64,000 nucleotides of DNA from Enterocloster lavalensis (GCF_902364025.1 NZ_CABJCG010000001.1:434001-498000); one strand, 5' to 3'. Shown: positions 24,314-33,840, numbered from the stretch's first letter. Program-made: numbers and translations. Notes: generated by a model not told the origin, from the sequence alone.

Positions 24314-25190
24314 CCTGATCCTTCTCTCCTTTATCCTTTGCAGTCTCCGGCTCCTCCAGCGTGATCCGTCCCAGCCGTCCGCTGCGGAAGTCATCCAACA
24401 GCAGTCTGGCGGCCTTGGGCAGATCCAGCTCGCCGCCCTTTGCCAGGCAGGAGCGCTGTCTGGCCACCTGCTCCAACACCTGGGTCGTGTCGCAGTCCCC
24501 GGCGTTTTCCAGCTGATAGCGCTCCGCCAGCACGCCGGGATACCGGCGGTTTAGGAAGCTTACCAGCTCCAGGGCCAGCTCGTCCCGGTTTAAAATCTCA
24601 TCGTTAATGGAGCCGATCAGCGCCAGCTTCAGTCCCACCTGCTGGTCCTCGAACTTGGGCCAGAGGATTCCCGGGGTGTCCAAAAGCTCCAGGGTCTTGT
24701 TCAGGCGGATCCACTGGTTTCCCTTGGTCACGCCGGGCTTGTTGCCGGTCTTGGCGCAGGCCTTTCCGGCGAAGGAGTTGATGAAGGTGGACTTGCCCAC
24801 GTTGGGGATTCCCACCACCATGGCGCGGATGGGACGGTTTAAAATGCCCCGCTTCCTGTCGCGCTCGATCTTCTCCTTGCAGGCCTCCTGGACCACCGCC
24901 TGGATCTGCTTTAAGGTCCCCTTGTTCCTGGCGTCGATTTTCACCACGTGCATGCCGCGCTCCGTAAACCACTGGGCCCAGCGGCGGTTTAAAGCCTCGT
25001 CCGCCAGGTCGGCCTTGTTCAGCAGCACGATGCGCGCCTTTCCGGCCCCCAGATCGTCGATGTCGGGGTTGCGGCTGGAAAGCGGCACCCGGGCATCCAC
25101 CAGCTCGATCACCAGGTCAATGAGTTTTAAATCCTCTTTCATGGCCCGTTTGGCCTTTGTCATATGTCCGGGATACCATTGTATATTCAT
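24291..25190 (-). CDS. ylqF: ribosome biogenesis GTPase YlqF/RbgA
   Basis: 299 residues. Circularly permuted GTPase: NKADL (G4) near residue 58 precedes GIPNVGKST (G1) near 128 and LDTPGILWP (G3) near 175. Required for late 50S assembly in Firmicutes. N-terminal MNIQWYPGHMTKAKR is typical. The C-terminal extension is very acidic and lysine-rich (KDKGEKDQDGKD). It lies between lepB and rnhB in the same direction. Confidence 0.95.
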   Translation of the reverse strand: MNIQWYPGHMTKAKRAMKEDLKLIDLVIELVDARVPLSSRNPDIDDLGAGKARIVLLNKADLADEALNRRWAQWFTERGMHVVKIDARNKGTLKQIQAVVQEACKEKIERDRKRGILNRPIRAMVVGIPNVGKSTFINSFAGKACAKTGNKPGVTKGNQWIRLNKTLELLDTPGILWPKFEDQQVGLKLALIGSINDEILNRDELALELVSFLNRRYPGVLAERYQLENAGDCDTTQVLEQVARQRSCLAKGGELDLPKAARLLLDDFRSGRLGRITLEEPETAKDKGEKDQDGKDVKR

Positions 25191-25225
25191 TCTGAATTCT
25201 CCTGTTCTTTAAAACGGCTGTAGTA

Positions 25226-25774
25226 CTAGGAATGGATCAGGTCCAGCTTCAGCAGGGGCAGGATTCGGAACCACACCTTTCCCTGAATCTGTCCGCGTTT
25301 TACATTGCCGATATTGGCGAAACGGCTGTCCTCGCTGCTGTCCCGGTTGTCGCCCAGAAGGAAATACTCGTCCTCCCCAAGGCGTATGGGCGTGTCCGCC
25401 ATTCCGGCCAGGGACACCTGCTCCAGCCCGTCCTCGGCGGGGAGCAGCTCGCCGTCGATAAACACCATGCCGCCCTTGATCTGTACGGTCTCGCCGGGCA
25501 GTCCGATCACCCGCTTGACATTCTTCTGCTGGTCCTCGCGCTCAAATACCACCACGTCGAAGCGCTGGGGACTCCCCAGGTCATAGGCCAGCCGGTTGAC
25601 CAGCACCACGTCCTCCGCGTCCAGAAGCGGCTGCATGGAGTTGCCTAAAATGCGCACCTGGCCGCAGAAGCCGTACACCAGAAACCACGCCAGCGCCACC
25701 GCCACCACCAGGTCCACGACCCAGTGCACAATCCGCCTGAGCCACGCCGTATCCTCATTCATAAAATATTCCAC
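25226..25774 (-). CDS. lepB: signal peptidase I (first copy)
   Basis: 182 residues. One N-terminal membrane anchor, catalytic Ser in ILGNSMQPLL (about residue 46) and catalytic Lys in NVKRVIGLPGE (about 87), then the conserved GDNRDSSEDSR box. Cleaves signal peptides from exported proteins. The start is a GTG at 25774, supported by AGGTGGTGG 7 bases upstream; an ATG at 25762 lacks a site. The rplS terminator lies 45 bases upstream. A second lepB is at 58558. Confidence 0.93.
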   Translation of the reverse strand: MEYFMNEDTAWLRRIVHWVVDLVVAVALAWFLVYGFCGQVRILGNSMQPLLDAEDVVLVNRLAYDLGSPQRFDVVVFEREDQQKNVKRVIGLPGETVQIKGGMVFIDGELLPAEDGLEQVSLAGMADTPIRLGEDEYFLLGDNRDSSEDSRFANIGNVKRGQIQGKVWFRILPLLKLDLIHS

Positions 25775-25818
25775 GTAACCACCACCTGCCTGTGACCGCG
25801 TCCACCTGTTCTCTGTTC

Positions 25819-25846
25819 AAAAAAGGGACAATTTTCATTGTCCCTT
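25819..25846 (-). terminator. terminator downstream of rplS
   Basis: Minus strand AAGGGACAAT-GAAA-ATTGTCCCTT followed by T4, a textbook hairpin with GNRA-type loop. It lies between the structured element at 25868-26000 and lepB. Confidence 0.9.
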
Positions 25847-25867
25847 GTACTGCACTGCTGAATTATT

Positions 25868-26000
25868 TGTATCTGTTCAGTACCTTCACAGATACGAGCA
25901 AAAATCCATTTAAAATCGACTTCGTCGATGGGATTTTTGCCTGCAAGCTTAGTTTTTCGTACGGTCAGCGCAGCAAGTGCGCAGACCTACTGAACTACAA
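25868..26000 (-). ncRNA. structured RNA element directly after rplS
   Basis: Starts on the base after the rplS stop. Closing helix P1 pairs TTGTA-GTTCAGTA (26000-25988) with TACTGAAC (25882-25875) and, past a 3-base bulge, TACAA. Inside are a hairpin GGTC-T-GCGC...GCGC-T-GACC, and a second arm GTACGA/TCGTAT leading to GCAAAAATCC/GGATTTTTGC capped by ATCGAC-GAA-GTCGAT. A competing hairpin GTATCTG/CAGATAC would break P1. The element is followed by the terminator at 25819-25846 and then lepB. A riboswitch-like leader or a 3'-derived small RNA are both possible. Confidence 0.55.
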
Positions 26001-26348
26001 TTATTTTACCAACTCTTTAACCTTCGCAGCCTTACCAACTCTGTCTCTCAGATAGTTCAGCTTCGCGCGTCTTACTTTACCCTTACGGACAACCTCTACG
26101 TTGTCTACGTTGGGGGAATGTAAGGGCCAGGTCTTCTCAACGCCGATTCCGTTGGAGTTCTTGCGGACGGTGAAAGTCTCTCTTGCGCCGCCGTTCTGTC
26201 TCTTGATCACGGTTCCCTCAAATACCTGGATTCTCTCGCGAGCGCCCTCTTTGATCTTGTTGTAAACGCGCACGGTGTCGCCTACGTGGAACTCCGGCAC
26301 GCTCTCCTTCAACTGAGCTGCTTCAATCTTCTTGATAATTTCGTTCAT
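26001..26348 (-). CDS. rplS: 50S ribosomal protein L19
   Basis: 115 residues, normal length, from the ATG at 26348 with AAGGAGG 8 bases upstream. Contains [25 protein letters not shown] and the C-terminal [19 protein letters not shown] segment of L19, which lies at the subunit interface. It stands apart from trmD here, with a CNNM-type membrane protein gene between. Confidence 0.97.
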   Translation of the reverse strand: MNEIIKKIEAAQLKESVPEFHVGDTVRVYNKIKEGARERIQVFEGTVIKRQNGGARETFTVRKNSNGIGVEKTWPLHSPNVDNVEVVRKGKVRRAKLNYLRDRVGKAAKVKELVK

Positions 26349-26495
26349 CGTGTGAACCTCCTTATTATATTGGATGTTCTTAATACGTCCGGCGGTAAGT
26401 TTCCCATTCACCGCCCAATCTGTAACAGAGGACCATCTCTTTCTTAGTCACAACGATTGATTCTACCATATCTTGTCTTAAAAAGCAAGCGTTTT

Positions 26496-27779
26496 TTAAG
26501 AAGCCTGCTGCTGTTTTTCGCTTTCCGGCAGGTAAATGCGGACCTTGTCGATGCGGTTGCGGTCCACAGCGTCCACCACCATGCGGATTCCCTCGTATTC
26601 CATGGATTCGCCGGCCTCCGGCAGGTGATCCAGCTGTTCGATCATAAAGCCGCCGATGGAGTCGTAGTCCTCGGAGTCCAGCTCCAGGTTCAGGCGGTCG
26701 TTTAAATCGTCCAGCTTCATGGCGCCCTCGGCCACATACTCGCCGGGAGCCACTTCCACCAGTTCTTCCTCCTCGTCCCCGTCGTACTCGTCGCGGATAT
26801 CGCCCACGATCTCCTCCAGAATGTCCTCAAGGGTGGCAAGGCCCGCGGTGGCTCCGTACTCGTCCAGCACGATCACGATGTTGTTGGAGGTTTTCCGCAG
26901 CTCCAGCAGCAGGTCGGAAATCTTTTTGGACTCGTAGGTGTAGATGGGCTGGCGCAGATAATCGCGCACGTGAAAGTGCTCCCGGTCCTCCACCAGAAGC
27001 AGATCCTTGACATTGATGATGCCGATCACGTTGTCCGTAGTCTCCTCGTAGACGGGCAGACGGGTGTAGTGCTCCTCCCGAAAGGTCTCGATCACCTTCT
27101 GGTAGGTGGCGTCCACGTCCACAAACACCATGTCGATCCGGGGCACCATGATGTCCTTGGCCACGCTGTCGTCCAGATCGAACACGTTGTTGATCATTTC
27201 CTTTTCTTCGGACTCGATCACGCCCTTCTCGTGGCCCACTTCCACAATGGTGCGCAGCTCGTCCTCGGTCATGTCGTCGTTGCGCTTGTTGGGATCCACG
27301 TGCAGCAGCTTTAAAACCCCGGAGGACATCCAGTTTACCAGCAGAATCAGGGGCGTAAGCGCGATCATCAGCGTATAAATCACATGGGCGCAGCGCAGGG
27401 CGTTGCGCTCGGACTCCAGTGTCGCCACGGTCTTGGGCGTGATCTCTCCGAAAATGAGAATCAACAGGGTCAGCACGCCTGTCGCGATCCCCGCGAAGCG
27501 GCTGCCGAACACGTCCGTCACCAGCACGGTCACCATGGAGGAGGCCGACAGGTTTACCACATTGTTGCCGATCAAAATGGCGCTTAACATGCGCGCCTGG
27601 TTCTCTCCCAACTTCATCACGTACCCGGCCTGCTTATCTCCCGCCTCCGCCAGATTGCGGATGCGGATTTTGTTGACCGTGGTCAATGCTGTCTCCGAGG
27701 AAGAAAAAAAGGCGGACAGCGCCAAAAGAATCAAAATCACAAACAATCGTATGCCTACTGTGTCACTGGACAAGTCCAT
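26496..27779 (-). CDS. CNNM/CorC-HlyC type CBS-domain membrane protein
   Basis: About 427 residues. DUF21/CNNM transmembrane domain with three or four membrane segments (residues 10-170, including LSAFFSSSETALTTVN and FGEITPKTVA), then a pair of CBS domains (about 200-325, VPRIDMVFVD and VIGIINVKDLL), then the CorC_HlyC domain. The family exports or transports Mg2+ or other divalent cations. The old name hemolysin is historical. Several in-frame starts lie close together (TTG 27785, ATG 27782, ATG 27779); AGGAG is 6 bases before 27779. Confidence 0.9.
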   Translation of the reverse strand: MDLSSDTVGIRLFVILILLALSAFFSSSETALTTVNKIRIRNLAEAGDKQAGYVMKLGENQARMLSAILIGNNVVNLSASSMVTVLVTDVFGSRFAGIATGVLTLLILIFGEITPKTVATLESERNALRCAHVIYTLMIALTPLILLVNWMSSGVLKLLHVDPNKRNDDMTEDELRTIVEVGHEKGVIESEEKEMINNVFDLDDSVAKDIMVPRIDMVFVDVDATYQKVIETFREEHYTRLPVYEETTDNVIGIINVKDLLLVEDREHFHVRDYLRQPIYTYESKKISDLLLELRKTSNNIVIVLDEYGATAGLATLEDILEEIVGDIRDEYDGDEEEELVEVAPGEYVAEGAMKLDDLNDRLNLELDSEDYDSIGGFMIEQLDHLPEAGESMEYEGIRMVVDAVDRNRIDKVRIYLPESEKQQQAS

Positions 27780-27889
27780 CATCAACTCCTGTTATTCTCA
27801 AAATTTTTGTTAATCCCGGCCTTCCGGGAAGGTTTTTCCGCCCGGAGGCGGTGGTTTTCATCCGATTCTACAACATTTGCGCTTTTCTG

Positions 27890-28654
27890 TCAATGGCTAT
27901 CCGGCTCGTTTTCCCCGGTTTCCCGCTCCCGGATCAGCTCTTCCAGGTATTTTTGCTCTTTTTTCGAGAGATTCGCCCCTTCCAGCAGGTCCGGACGGCG
28001 TTCCAAGGTGCGCTTTATGGACTGCTCCCTGCGCCATTTTTCGATATTCTTGTGGTGTCCGCTGAGCAGCACCTCCGGCACCGCCAGCCCGTTGAACACC
28101 TCAGGTCTGGTATACTGGGGGTATTCCAGCAGGTTGTCGTGGAAGGATTCCACCTCGGCGCTGACCTCGTTGTTGAGCACTCCGGGCACCAGCCGGGAAA
28201 TGCAGTCGATCATCACCATGGCGGGAAGCTCCCCGCCGGTGAGCACGTAGTCCCCGATGGACAGGTAATCCGTCGCCACCAGCTCCAGAGCCCGCTCGTC
28301 AATTCCCTCGTAGTGGCCGCAGAGAAACACCAGCTCCTCCTCCTTGGCCAGCTCCTCGGCGATCTGCTGGGTGAATACCCGGCCCTGGGGCGTCATGTAA
28401 ATCACCCGGGGCCTGCGGCCCGTTCGGGCGCACAGGTCCTCGTAGGCGTCGCAGATGGGCTCCGGCTGCATGACCATGCCGGCCCCGCCGCCGTAGGGCG
28501 CGTCGTCCACATGGCGGTGCTTGTCCTTGGAATAATCCCGTATATTTACAGCCTCCACGGATATGATTCCCTTTTCCATGGCCCGGCCGGTGATGCTGGT
28601 GCTTAAGCCCCCCATCACCATCTCGGGAAACAGTGTCAATATATGAAAGTTCAT
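27890..28654 (-). CDS. trmD: tRNA (guanine(37)-N1)-methyltransferase
   Basis: 254 residues. SPOUT knot enzyme making m1G37 in tRNAs that read CNN codons, preventing +1 frameshifts. Conserved PYGGGAGMVMQPEPI near residue 53, LCGHYEGIDERALE near 112 and SIGDYVLTGGELPAMVMID near 132 form the SAM and tRNA sites. AGGAG lies 5 bases before the ATG. It starts 15 bases after the mutS stop, so the two are probably co-transcribed. Confidence 0.96.
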   Translation of the reverse strand: MNFHILTLFPEMVMGGLSTSITGRAMEKGIISVEAVNIRDYSKDKHRHVDDAPYGGGAGMVMQPEPICDAYEDLCARTGRRPRVIYMTPQGRVFTQQIAEELAKEEELVFLCGHYEGIDERALELVATDYLSIGDYVLTGGELPAMVMIDCISRLVPGVLNNEVSAEVESFHDNLLEYPQYTRPEVFNGLAVPEVLLSGHHKNIEKWRREQSIKRTLERRPDLLEGANLSKKEQKYLEELIRERETGENEPDSH

Positions 28655-28669
28655 GGCATCTCCTGATTG

Positions 28670-31336
28670 TCAGCTGTCCTTCCACCTGTTTTTCAGTTTG
28701 TTCTGCAGGCGGTACAGCGTATTCATGGCGTCCACCGGAGTCATACTGTTGATCTCCAGCTCGCTCAGTTCCTTGATAATGTCGTCGTCCTTTACCGTGT
28801 CGAAGAAGGTGAGCTGCTGCATATCCACCTCGTCGGGCCTGGGCACCACCTTGCGCTGGGCGATGTTAGCGCTGACCTCGGCGATCTCCTTGGCCCGGGC
28901 GGTAATGTCGGCGTTGCTCAGCTCCTCGGCGATCTCCTTGGCCCTGAGGATCACCGACTCCGGCACTCCGGCCAGCTTAGCCACCTGGATACCGTAGCTC
29001 TTGTCCGCGCCGCCCCGGACGATCTTGCGCAGGAACACGATGTCGTCCCCCTGCTCCTTGACGGCGATGCAGTAGTTCTTCACCCCGGCGATGGTGCCCT
29101 CCAGCTCCGTCAGCTCGTGGTAATGGGTGGCGAACAGCGTCTTGGCCCCTAAAAGGCGGGTACTGCTGATGTGCTCGATCACCGCCCAGGCGATGGACAG
29201 CCCGTCGAAGGTGCTGGTTCCCCGTCCGATCTCGTCCAGAACCAGCAGGCTGTTGCGGGTAGCGTTTCGCAGAATATTGGCCACCTCGGTCATTTCCACC
29301 ATAAAGGTACTCTGGCCGCTGGCCAGGTCGTCGGAGGCCCCCACCCGGGTGAAGATGCGGTCGCAGATACCGATGTCCGCCTCGTCCGCGGGCACGAAGC
29401 TGCCCAGCTGGGCCATGAGCACGATCAGAGCAACCTGGCGCATGTAGGTGGATTTTCCGGCCATGTTGGGGCCGGTGATCACGGACAGCCGGTTCTTGCC
29501 GTTGTCCAGATAGGTGTCGTTTGCCACAAACAAATCGTCCCGCATCATCTGCTCCACCACCGGATGGCGTCCATTTTTAATGGAAATGGTGCCCTTCTCG
29601 TTGATGGCGGGCTTCACGTAATTGCGCCGCGATGCCACGGTGGACAGGGAGCAGAACACGTCGGTGCCCGCGATGGACTTGGCGGTTTTCTGGATGCGCA
29701 CCACCTGGGAGGCGATGTGGTCCCGGACTTCACAGAACAGATCGTACTCCAGGGACACCAGCTTGTCCTCGGCCCCCATGATGATCTCCTCCAGCTGCTT
29801 TAACTCGTCGGTGGTGAAGCGCTCCGCGTTGGTCAGGGTCTGTTTGCGCACAAAATAGTCGGGCACCATGTTCTTGAAGGAGTTGGTCACCTCGAAATAG
29901 TAGCCGAACACCTTGTTGAACTTAACCTTCAGGCCCTTGATTCCGGTCTTTTCCCGCTCCCTGGCCTCCAGCTCGGCCAGCCAGGTCTTGCCCTCGGTCT
30001 TGGCGGCCCGCAGCTTGTCCGCCTCCTCGTTGTAACCGTCCCGGATGATTCCGCCCTCCCTGAGGGTGATGGGCGGCTCCTCCACAATGGCGGAACGGAT
30101 CAGCTCAAATAAGTCCTCCAGGGGGTCCATGTCATCCGCCAGAGCTTTTAACAGTGGACTGGAAAATTCTTCCAAAAGACGTTTGATATAGGGCAGCATC
30201 TCCAGGGAATTGCAGAATGAGATCAGGTCCCTGGGATTGGCGGTCTTGTAGCTGATGCGCCCGATCAGGCGCTCCAGATCGTAGACGGGGTTTAAATACT
30301 CCCGGATCTCCTCCCTGGAAATGTAATTCATGTTCAGCTCCTCCACCGCGCTCTGGCGGGCGATGATCTCCTCCCGGTGGATCAGGGGCTGTTCGATGTA
30401 GGCTCTCAACAGGCGGGCGCCCATGGCGGTCTTGGTCTTGTCCAGAACCCACAAAAGGGTCCCCCGCTTCTGCTTCTCCCGCATGGTCTCCACCAGCTCC
30501 AGGTTCCGCCTGGTGGAGGTATCGATGATCATGAACTGGCCGGTGGAATAGGGCTTGATGGTGGTGATGTGCTCCAGGGTGCTCTTCTGGGTCTCGTACA
30601 TGTACTGCATCACCGCTCCGGCGGCGATGATTCCGGTGCCGTAGTCCTCCAGTCCCAGCCCGGAAAGGGAGCCCACCCGGAAATGCTCCTTTAACACCTT
30701 GTGGCAGGATTCCTCCCCGAAAAAGTGGCTGTCCAGGGCGGAAACCGCCACGTGGTAGCGGTTCTTCAGCTCCTCGATGTCCACGCCGGACACGTAAAAG
30801 GCGTTGTTGCAAATGATCTCCGAGGGCGAAAACTTATTGATCTCGTCGAACAGCTCCCGGTCCGTGGACACCTCGGTCACCAGGAAATCCCCGGTGCTGA
30901 TATCGGCCGTGGACACGCCGTAGCCGCCGTCCGTGCACACGATGCCCATCAGGTAGTTGTTCTTGGTCTCGTCCAGAGCCTGGGCGCTGGTGATAGTTCC
31001 CGGCGTCACCACCCGGATGACCTCCCGCTTCACCAGGCCCTTGGCCTGCTTGGGGTCCTCCATCTGCTCGGCGATTGCCACCTTGTAGCCCTTCTGCACC
31101 AGGCGGTTTAGATAGGAATCCACCGCGTGGAAGGGCACGCCGCACATGGGCGCGCGCTCCGGCAGGCCGCACTCCTTCCCGGTGAGCGTGATCTCCAGTT
31201 CCTTCGATACGGTCAGCGCATCGTCAAAAAACATCTCGTAAAAGTCGCCCAGACGGTAGAACAGAACACAGTCCGGATACTGTTTCTTGGTCTCCATGTA
31301 GTGCTGCATCATCGGGGATAATTGTGACTGTACCAA
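28670..31336 (-). CDS. mutS: DNA mismatch repair protein MutS
   Basis: 888 residues, full length. Mismatch-binding motif FYEMF (about residue 31-35), connector and lever domains, and the ATPase with Walker A GPNMAGKST (about 635), Walker B LLVLDEIGRGTS and the ATHYHEL box. Recognises mismatches and recruits MutL. The start is a TTG at 31336 (AGAGG 7 bases upstream), which restores the usual N-terminus QLSPMMQHY; the first ATG is at 31312. It lies between miaB and trmD. Confidence 0.96.
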   Translation of the reverse strand: MVQSQLSPMMQHYMETKKQYPDCVLFYRLGDFYEMFFDDALTVSKELEITLTGKECGLPERAPMCGVPFHAVDSYLNRLVQKGYKVAIAEQMEDPKQAKGLVKREVIRVVTPGTITSAQALDETKNNYLMGIVCTDGGYGVSTADISTGDFLVTEVSTDRELFDEINKFSPSEIICNNAFYVSGVDIEELKNRYHVAVSALDSHFFGEESCHKVLKEHFRVGSLSGLGLEDYGTGIIAAGAVMQYMYETQKSTLEHITTIKPYSTGQFMIIDTSTRRNLELVETMREKQKRGTLLWVLDKTKTAMGARLLRAYIEQPLIHREEIIARQSAVEELNMNYISREEIREYLNPVYDLERLIGRISYKTANPRDLISFCNSLEMLPYIKRLLEEFSSPLLKALADDMDPLEDLFELIRSAIVEEPPITLREGGIIRDGYNEEADKLRAAKTEGKTWLAELEAREREKTGIKGLKVKFNKVFGYYFEVTNSFKNMVPDYFVRKQTLTNAERFTTDELKQLEEIIMGAEDKLVSLEYDLFCEVRDHIASQVVRIQKTAKSIAGTDVFCSLSTVASRRNYVKPAINEKGTISIKNGRHPVVEQMMRDDLFVANDTYLDNGKNRLSVITGPNMAGKSTYMRQVALIVLMAQLGSFVPADEADIGICDRIFTRVGASDDLASGQSTFMVEMTEVANILRNATRNSLLVLDEIGRGTSTFDGLSIAWAVIEHISSTRLLGAKTLFATHYHELTELEGTIAGVKNYCIAVKEQGDDIVFLRKIVRGGADKSYGIQVAKLAGVPESVILRAKEIAEELSNADITARAKEIAEVSANIAQRKVVPRPDEVDMQQLTFFDTVKDDDIIKELSELEINSMTPVDAMNTLYRLQNKLKNRWKDS

Positions 31337-31390
31337 CTTTATGCCTCTCTTCTCTCGTAATTTTCCATTTTATCGGTTGCCGGACCGGTT

Positions 31391-32857
31391 TTAAACCGGA
31401 CGGGCCATGTAGTAAAATCCTTTGCTCTCCTCCAAATACACATCCATCAGCTTTCCGATCATAGACGGATCCCCCGGGAAATGGACCACCGTGTTGTTGG
31501 AAAGCCGCCCGGTCATGTAACCAGGTGTGTGGTCGTTCTCCTCCTCCACCAGGACCTGCTGCACCGTGTGCACGTCGCGGCCGCAGATTTTAGCGGAAAT
31601 GGACTGGACCTCGTTTAACAGCCGGTCGAAACGTTCCTTAACCACGTCCTCGGGCACCTGGTTCTCCATGGAAGCGGCAGGGGTGCCCGTGCGCTTGGAG
31701 TAGATGAACGTAAATGCGCTGTCAAATTCCACCCGCCGCACCACGTCCATGGTCTCCAAAAAGTCCTCCTCCGTCTCCCCGGGGAAGCCCACAATGATGT
31801 CCGTGGTCAGGGAGATCCCCGGCACGGCGGCCTTGATCTTCTCGGCCAGCGTCAGGTACTGCTCTTTGGTGTAACGGCGGTTCATCTCTTTTAAGATGCG
31901 GCTGCTGCCGGACTGCAGGGGCAAATGCAGGTGGCGGCAGATTTTTTTGGACTGGGACATCACCTCGATCAGCTCGTCGGAGAGGTCCTTTGGATGGGAG
32001 GTCATAAAGCGGATGCGCTCGATGCCGTCGATTTTCTCCACCTCACGCAGAAGCTGGGCGAAGGTCATGGGCTCCTCCAGGTTTTTGCCGTAGGAGTTGA
32101 CGTTCTGGCCCAGCAGCATGATTTCCACCACGCCGTCGGCCGCCAGCCTTTTGACTTCTTTTAAAATCTCCTCCGGCCTGCGGCTTCTCTCCCGGCCGCG
32201 CACGTAGGGGACAATGCAGTAGCTGCAGAAGTTGTTGCAGCCAAATATCACGTTGACGCCGGATTTGAAGGGGTATTTGCGCTCCACCGGCAGGTCCTCC
32301 ACGATCTTGTCCGTGTCCTTCCAGATGTCGATCACGGTCCGGTGCTTTTTCTCCTGCCGGGTGTCCAGGCAGGTGCTCACCAGCTCCGCCAGCTTGAATA
32401 TGTTGTGGGTGCCGAATATCAGATCCACGAAGTGGTAGCTGGTTTTGATGCGCTCCACCACCTCCGGCTCCTGCATCATGCAGCCGCACAGGGCGATCAT
32501 CATGTGGGGATTTTTCTTCTTGTAGGCCCCCAGCTGGCCCAGACGGCCGTACACGCGCTGGTTGGCGTTTTCGCGCACGGTGCAGGTGTTGTAGAGCACG
32601 AAATCGGCGTGCTCGGAGTCCGTGGCTTTGTAGCCGATGGATTCCAGGATTCCGAGGAGTTTTTCGGAGTCTCTGGCGTTCATCTGGCAGCCGAAGGTAT
32701 TGATACAGCAGGTGAGGGGACGGCCCAGGGCGGTAGAAAAAGCGGACAGCTGTTTGCGGGCTTTTTCCATGTAGTATTGCTGGCGCTGGGGTTCCTGAAT
32801 CGGGGCTGCGGCAGGGGACTCAGGCGTCCCATTTATCGTGATAGTGGTTGGTTCCAT
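31391..32857 (-). CDS. miaB: tRNA-2-methylthio-N6-dimethylallyladenosine synthase MiaB
   Basis: 488 residues. Radical-SAM methylthiotransferase acting on A37 of tRNAs. N-terminal UPF0004 domain with the cysteines of NTFGCQMN, YNTCTVRE and LCGCMMQ holding the auxiliary cluster, then the radical-SAM triad CNNFCSYC (about residue 207) and a C-terminal TRAM domain. The first 45 residues are a Pro/Gln-rich extension compared with shorter homologues. AAGGAG lies 8 bases before the ATG. Promoter at 32930-32958; mutS follows 54 bases downstream. Confidence 0.96.
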   Translation of the reverse strand: MEPTTITINGTPESPAAAPIQEPQRQQYYMEKARKQLSAFSTALGRPLTCCINTFGCQMNARDSEKLLGILESIGYKATDSEHADFVLYNTCTVRENANQRVYGRLGQLGAYKKKNPHMMIALCGCMMQEPEVVERIKTSYHFVDLIFGTHNIFKLAELVSTCLDTRQEKKHRTVIDIWKDTDKIVEDLPVERKYPFKSGVNVIFGCNNFCSYCIVPYVRGRERSRRPEEILKEVKRLAADGVVEIMLLGQNVNSYGKNLEEPMTFAQLLREVEKIDGIERIRFMTSHPKDLSDELIEVMSQSKKICRHLHLPLQSGSSRILKEMNRRYTKEQYLTLAEKIKAAVPGISLTTDIIVGFPGETEEDFLETMDVVRRVEFDSAFTFIYSKRTGTPAASMENQVPEDVVKERFDRLLNEVQSISAKICGRDVHTVQQVLVEEENDHTPGYMTGRLSNNTVVHFPGDPSMIGKLMDVYLEESKGFYYMARPV

Positions 32858-32881
32858 TTATATGCTCCTTAACGTATAGGA

Positions 32882-32904
32882 GGCTGGACCACACGGTCCA
32901 GCCA
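32882..32904 (-). other. hairpin in the miaB 5' untranslated region
   Basis: A perfect 9-bp inverted repeat GGCTGGACC/GGTCCAGCC with a 5-base loop, between the promoter and the miaB ribosome binding site. No T run, so not a normal terminator. Confidence 0.55.
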
Positions 32905-32929
32905 AGTGTAATTTTGGATTGACAGTTGA

Positions 32930-32958
32930 ATTTTACTTTAAAATTGGGTGGAAGTCAA
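32930..32958 (-). promoter_or_regulatory. sigma-A promoter of miaB
   Basis: Minus strand -35 TTGACT, a 17-base spacer and -10 TAAAAT. Confidence 0.72.
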
Positions 32959-32959
32959 C

Positions 32960-33137
32960 TGGTTTTGGGGGGTGATTCGGTTGGGATTCCGTTTGGGATT
33001 CCGTTCGTGAGAGGCAGGGGGAGACCGCTGGGATTTTTGGATGGGGGTAGAAAAAATCCCCGGCGGGCGAGGTGCATGAAAGGAGTTGCGCCTGGAAGGC
33101 TGGGGATTTTTGGAAAAATATGAAAAATACTAAAAAT
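32960..33137. other. G-rich non-coding gap downstream of araD
   Basis: Holds a short tandem duplication (TTGGGATTCCG twice near 32979-33004) and a possible GGGATTTTT/AAAAAATCCC stem near 33030-33062. No ORF with a ribosome binding site was found. Confidence 0.4.
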
Positions 33138-33827
33138 TTAGTGGGATTGGCCGTAGTAGGCGTTGGGGCCGTGTTTGCGAAGGTAGTGTTTGTCCTGGAG
33201 GGATTGGGGGGCGGGGCGGACTTGGGGGTTGATTTGTTCGCAGCGGGCGGCCATTTTGGCTACTTCTTCCAGGACGACGGCGTTGTGGACGGCTTCGTTG
33301 GCGTCTTTGCCCCAGGCGAAGGGGCCGTGGTTTTGACAGAGGACGCAGGGCACGGCTTCTACGTCCAGGTTTTTGAAATGGCCGGCGATGAGACGGCCGG
33401 TGTTGGCCTCGTAGTCCTCCAGCTCGGCCGGGGTCAGACAGCGCAGGCAGGGGATTTCACCGTAGATGTAGTCGGCGTGGGTGGTTCCGTAACAGGGGAT
33501 GGCGCGCCCGGCCTGGGCCCAGCTGGTGGCCCAGGGGGAGTGGGTGTGCACGATGCCGCCGATTTGTGGGAACGCCCTGTAGAGCTGGCAGTGGGTGGCG
33601 GTGTCGGAGGACGGATTTAAGTCGCCCTCGATTTTGTTCATGTTGAGGTCCATGACCACCATGCTCTCGGGCGTCAGCTTGTCGTAATCGACTCCGCTGG
33701 GTTTGATGATGAAAAGGCCGCTCTCGCGGTCAATGGCGCTCACGTTGCCCCAGGTGAAGGTGACGAGGCCGTGGGCGGGCAGCTGCATGTTTGCTTCGTA
33801 GACTTGCTTTTTGAGGGATTCTAGCAT
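33138..33827 (-). CDS. araD: L-ribulose-5-phosphate 4-epimerase
   Basis: 229 residues from the ATG at 33827, which has AAAGGAGG upstream. Class II aldolase fold; converts L-ribulose 5-phosphate to D-xylulose 5-phosphate. Zn-binding HTHSPWATSWAQ and later NHGPFAWG are visible, as is TWGNVSAID near the N-terminus. Last gene of the arabinose cluster, following the FGGY kinase by 13 bases. An upstream extension to 33923 is Pro-rich and overlaps the kinase gene, so it is not real. Confidence 0.95.
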   Translation of the reverse strand: MLESLKKQVYEANMQLPAHGLVTFTWGNVSAIDRESGLFIIKPSGVDYDKLTPESMVVMDLNMNKIEGDLNPSSDTATHCQLYRAFPQIGGIVHTHSPWATSWAQAGRAIPCYGTTHADYIYGEIPCLRCLTPAELEDYEANTGRLIAGHFKNLDVEAVPCVLCQNHGPFAWGKDANEAVHNAVVLEEVAKMAARCEQINPQVRPAPQSLQDKHYLRKHGPNAYYGQSH

Positions 33828-33840
33828 TGGGGGCCTCCTT

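Noticed and set aside
27811..27860. Terminator between trmD and the CNNM gene
   Set aside because: Hairpins exist (CCTTCC/GGAAGG) but the T run is on the plus strand, where no gene ends.
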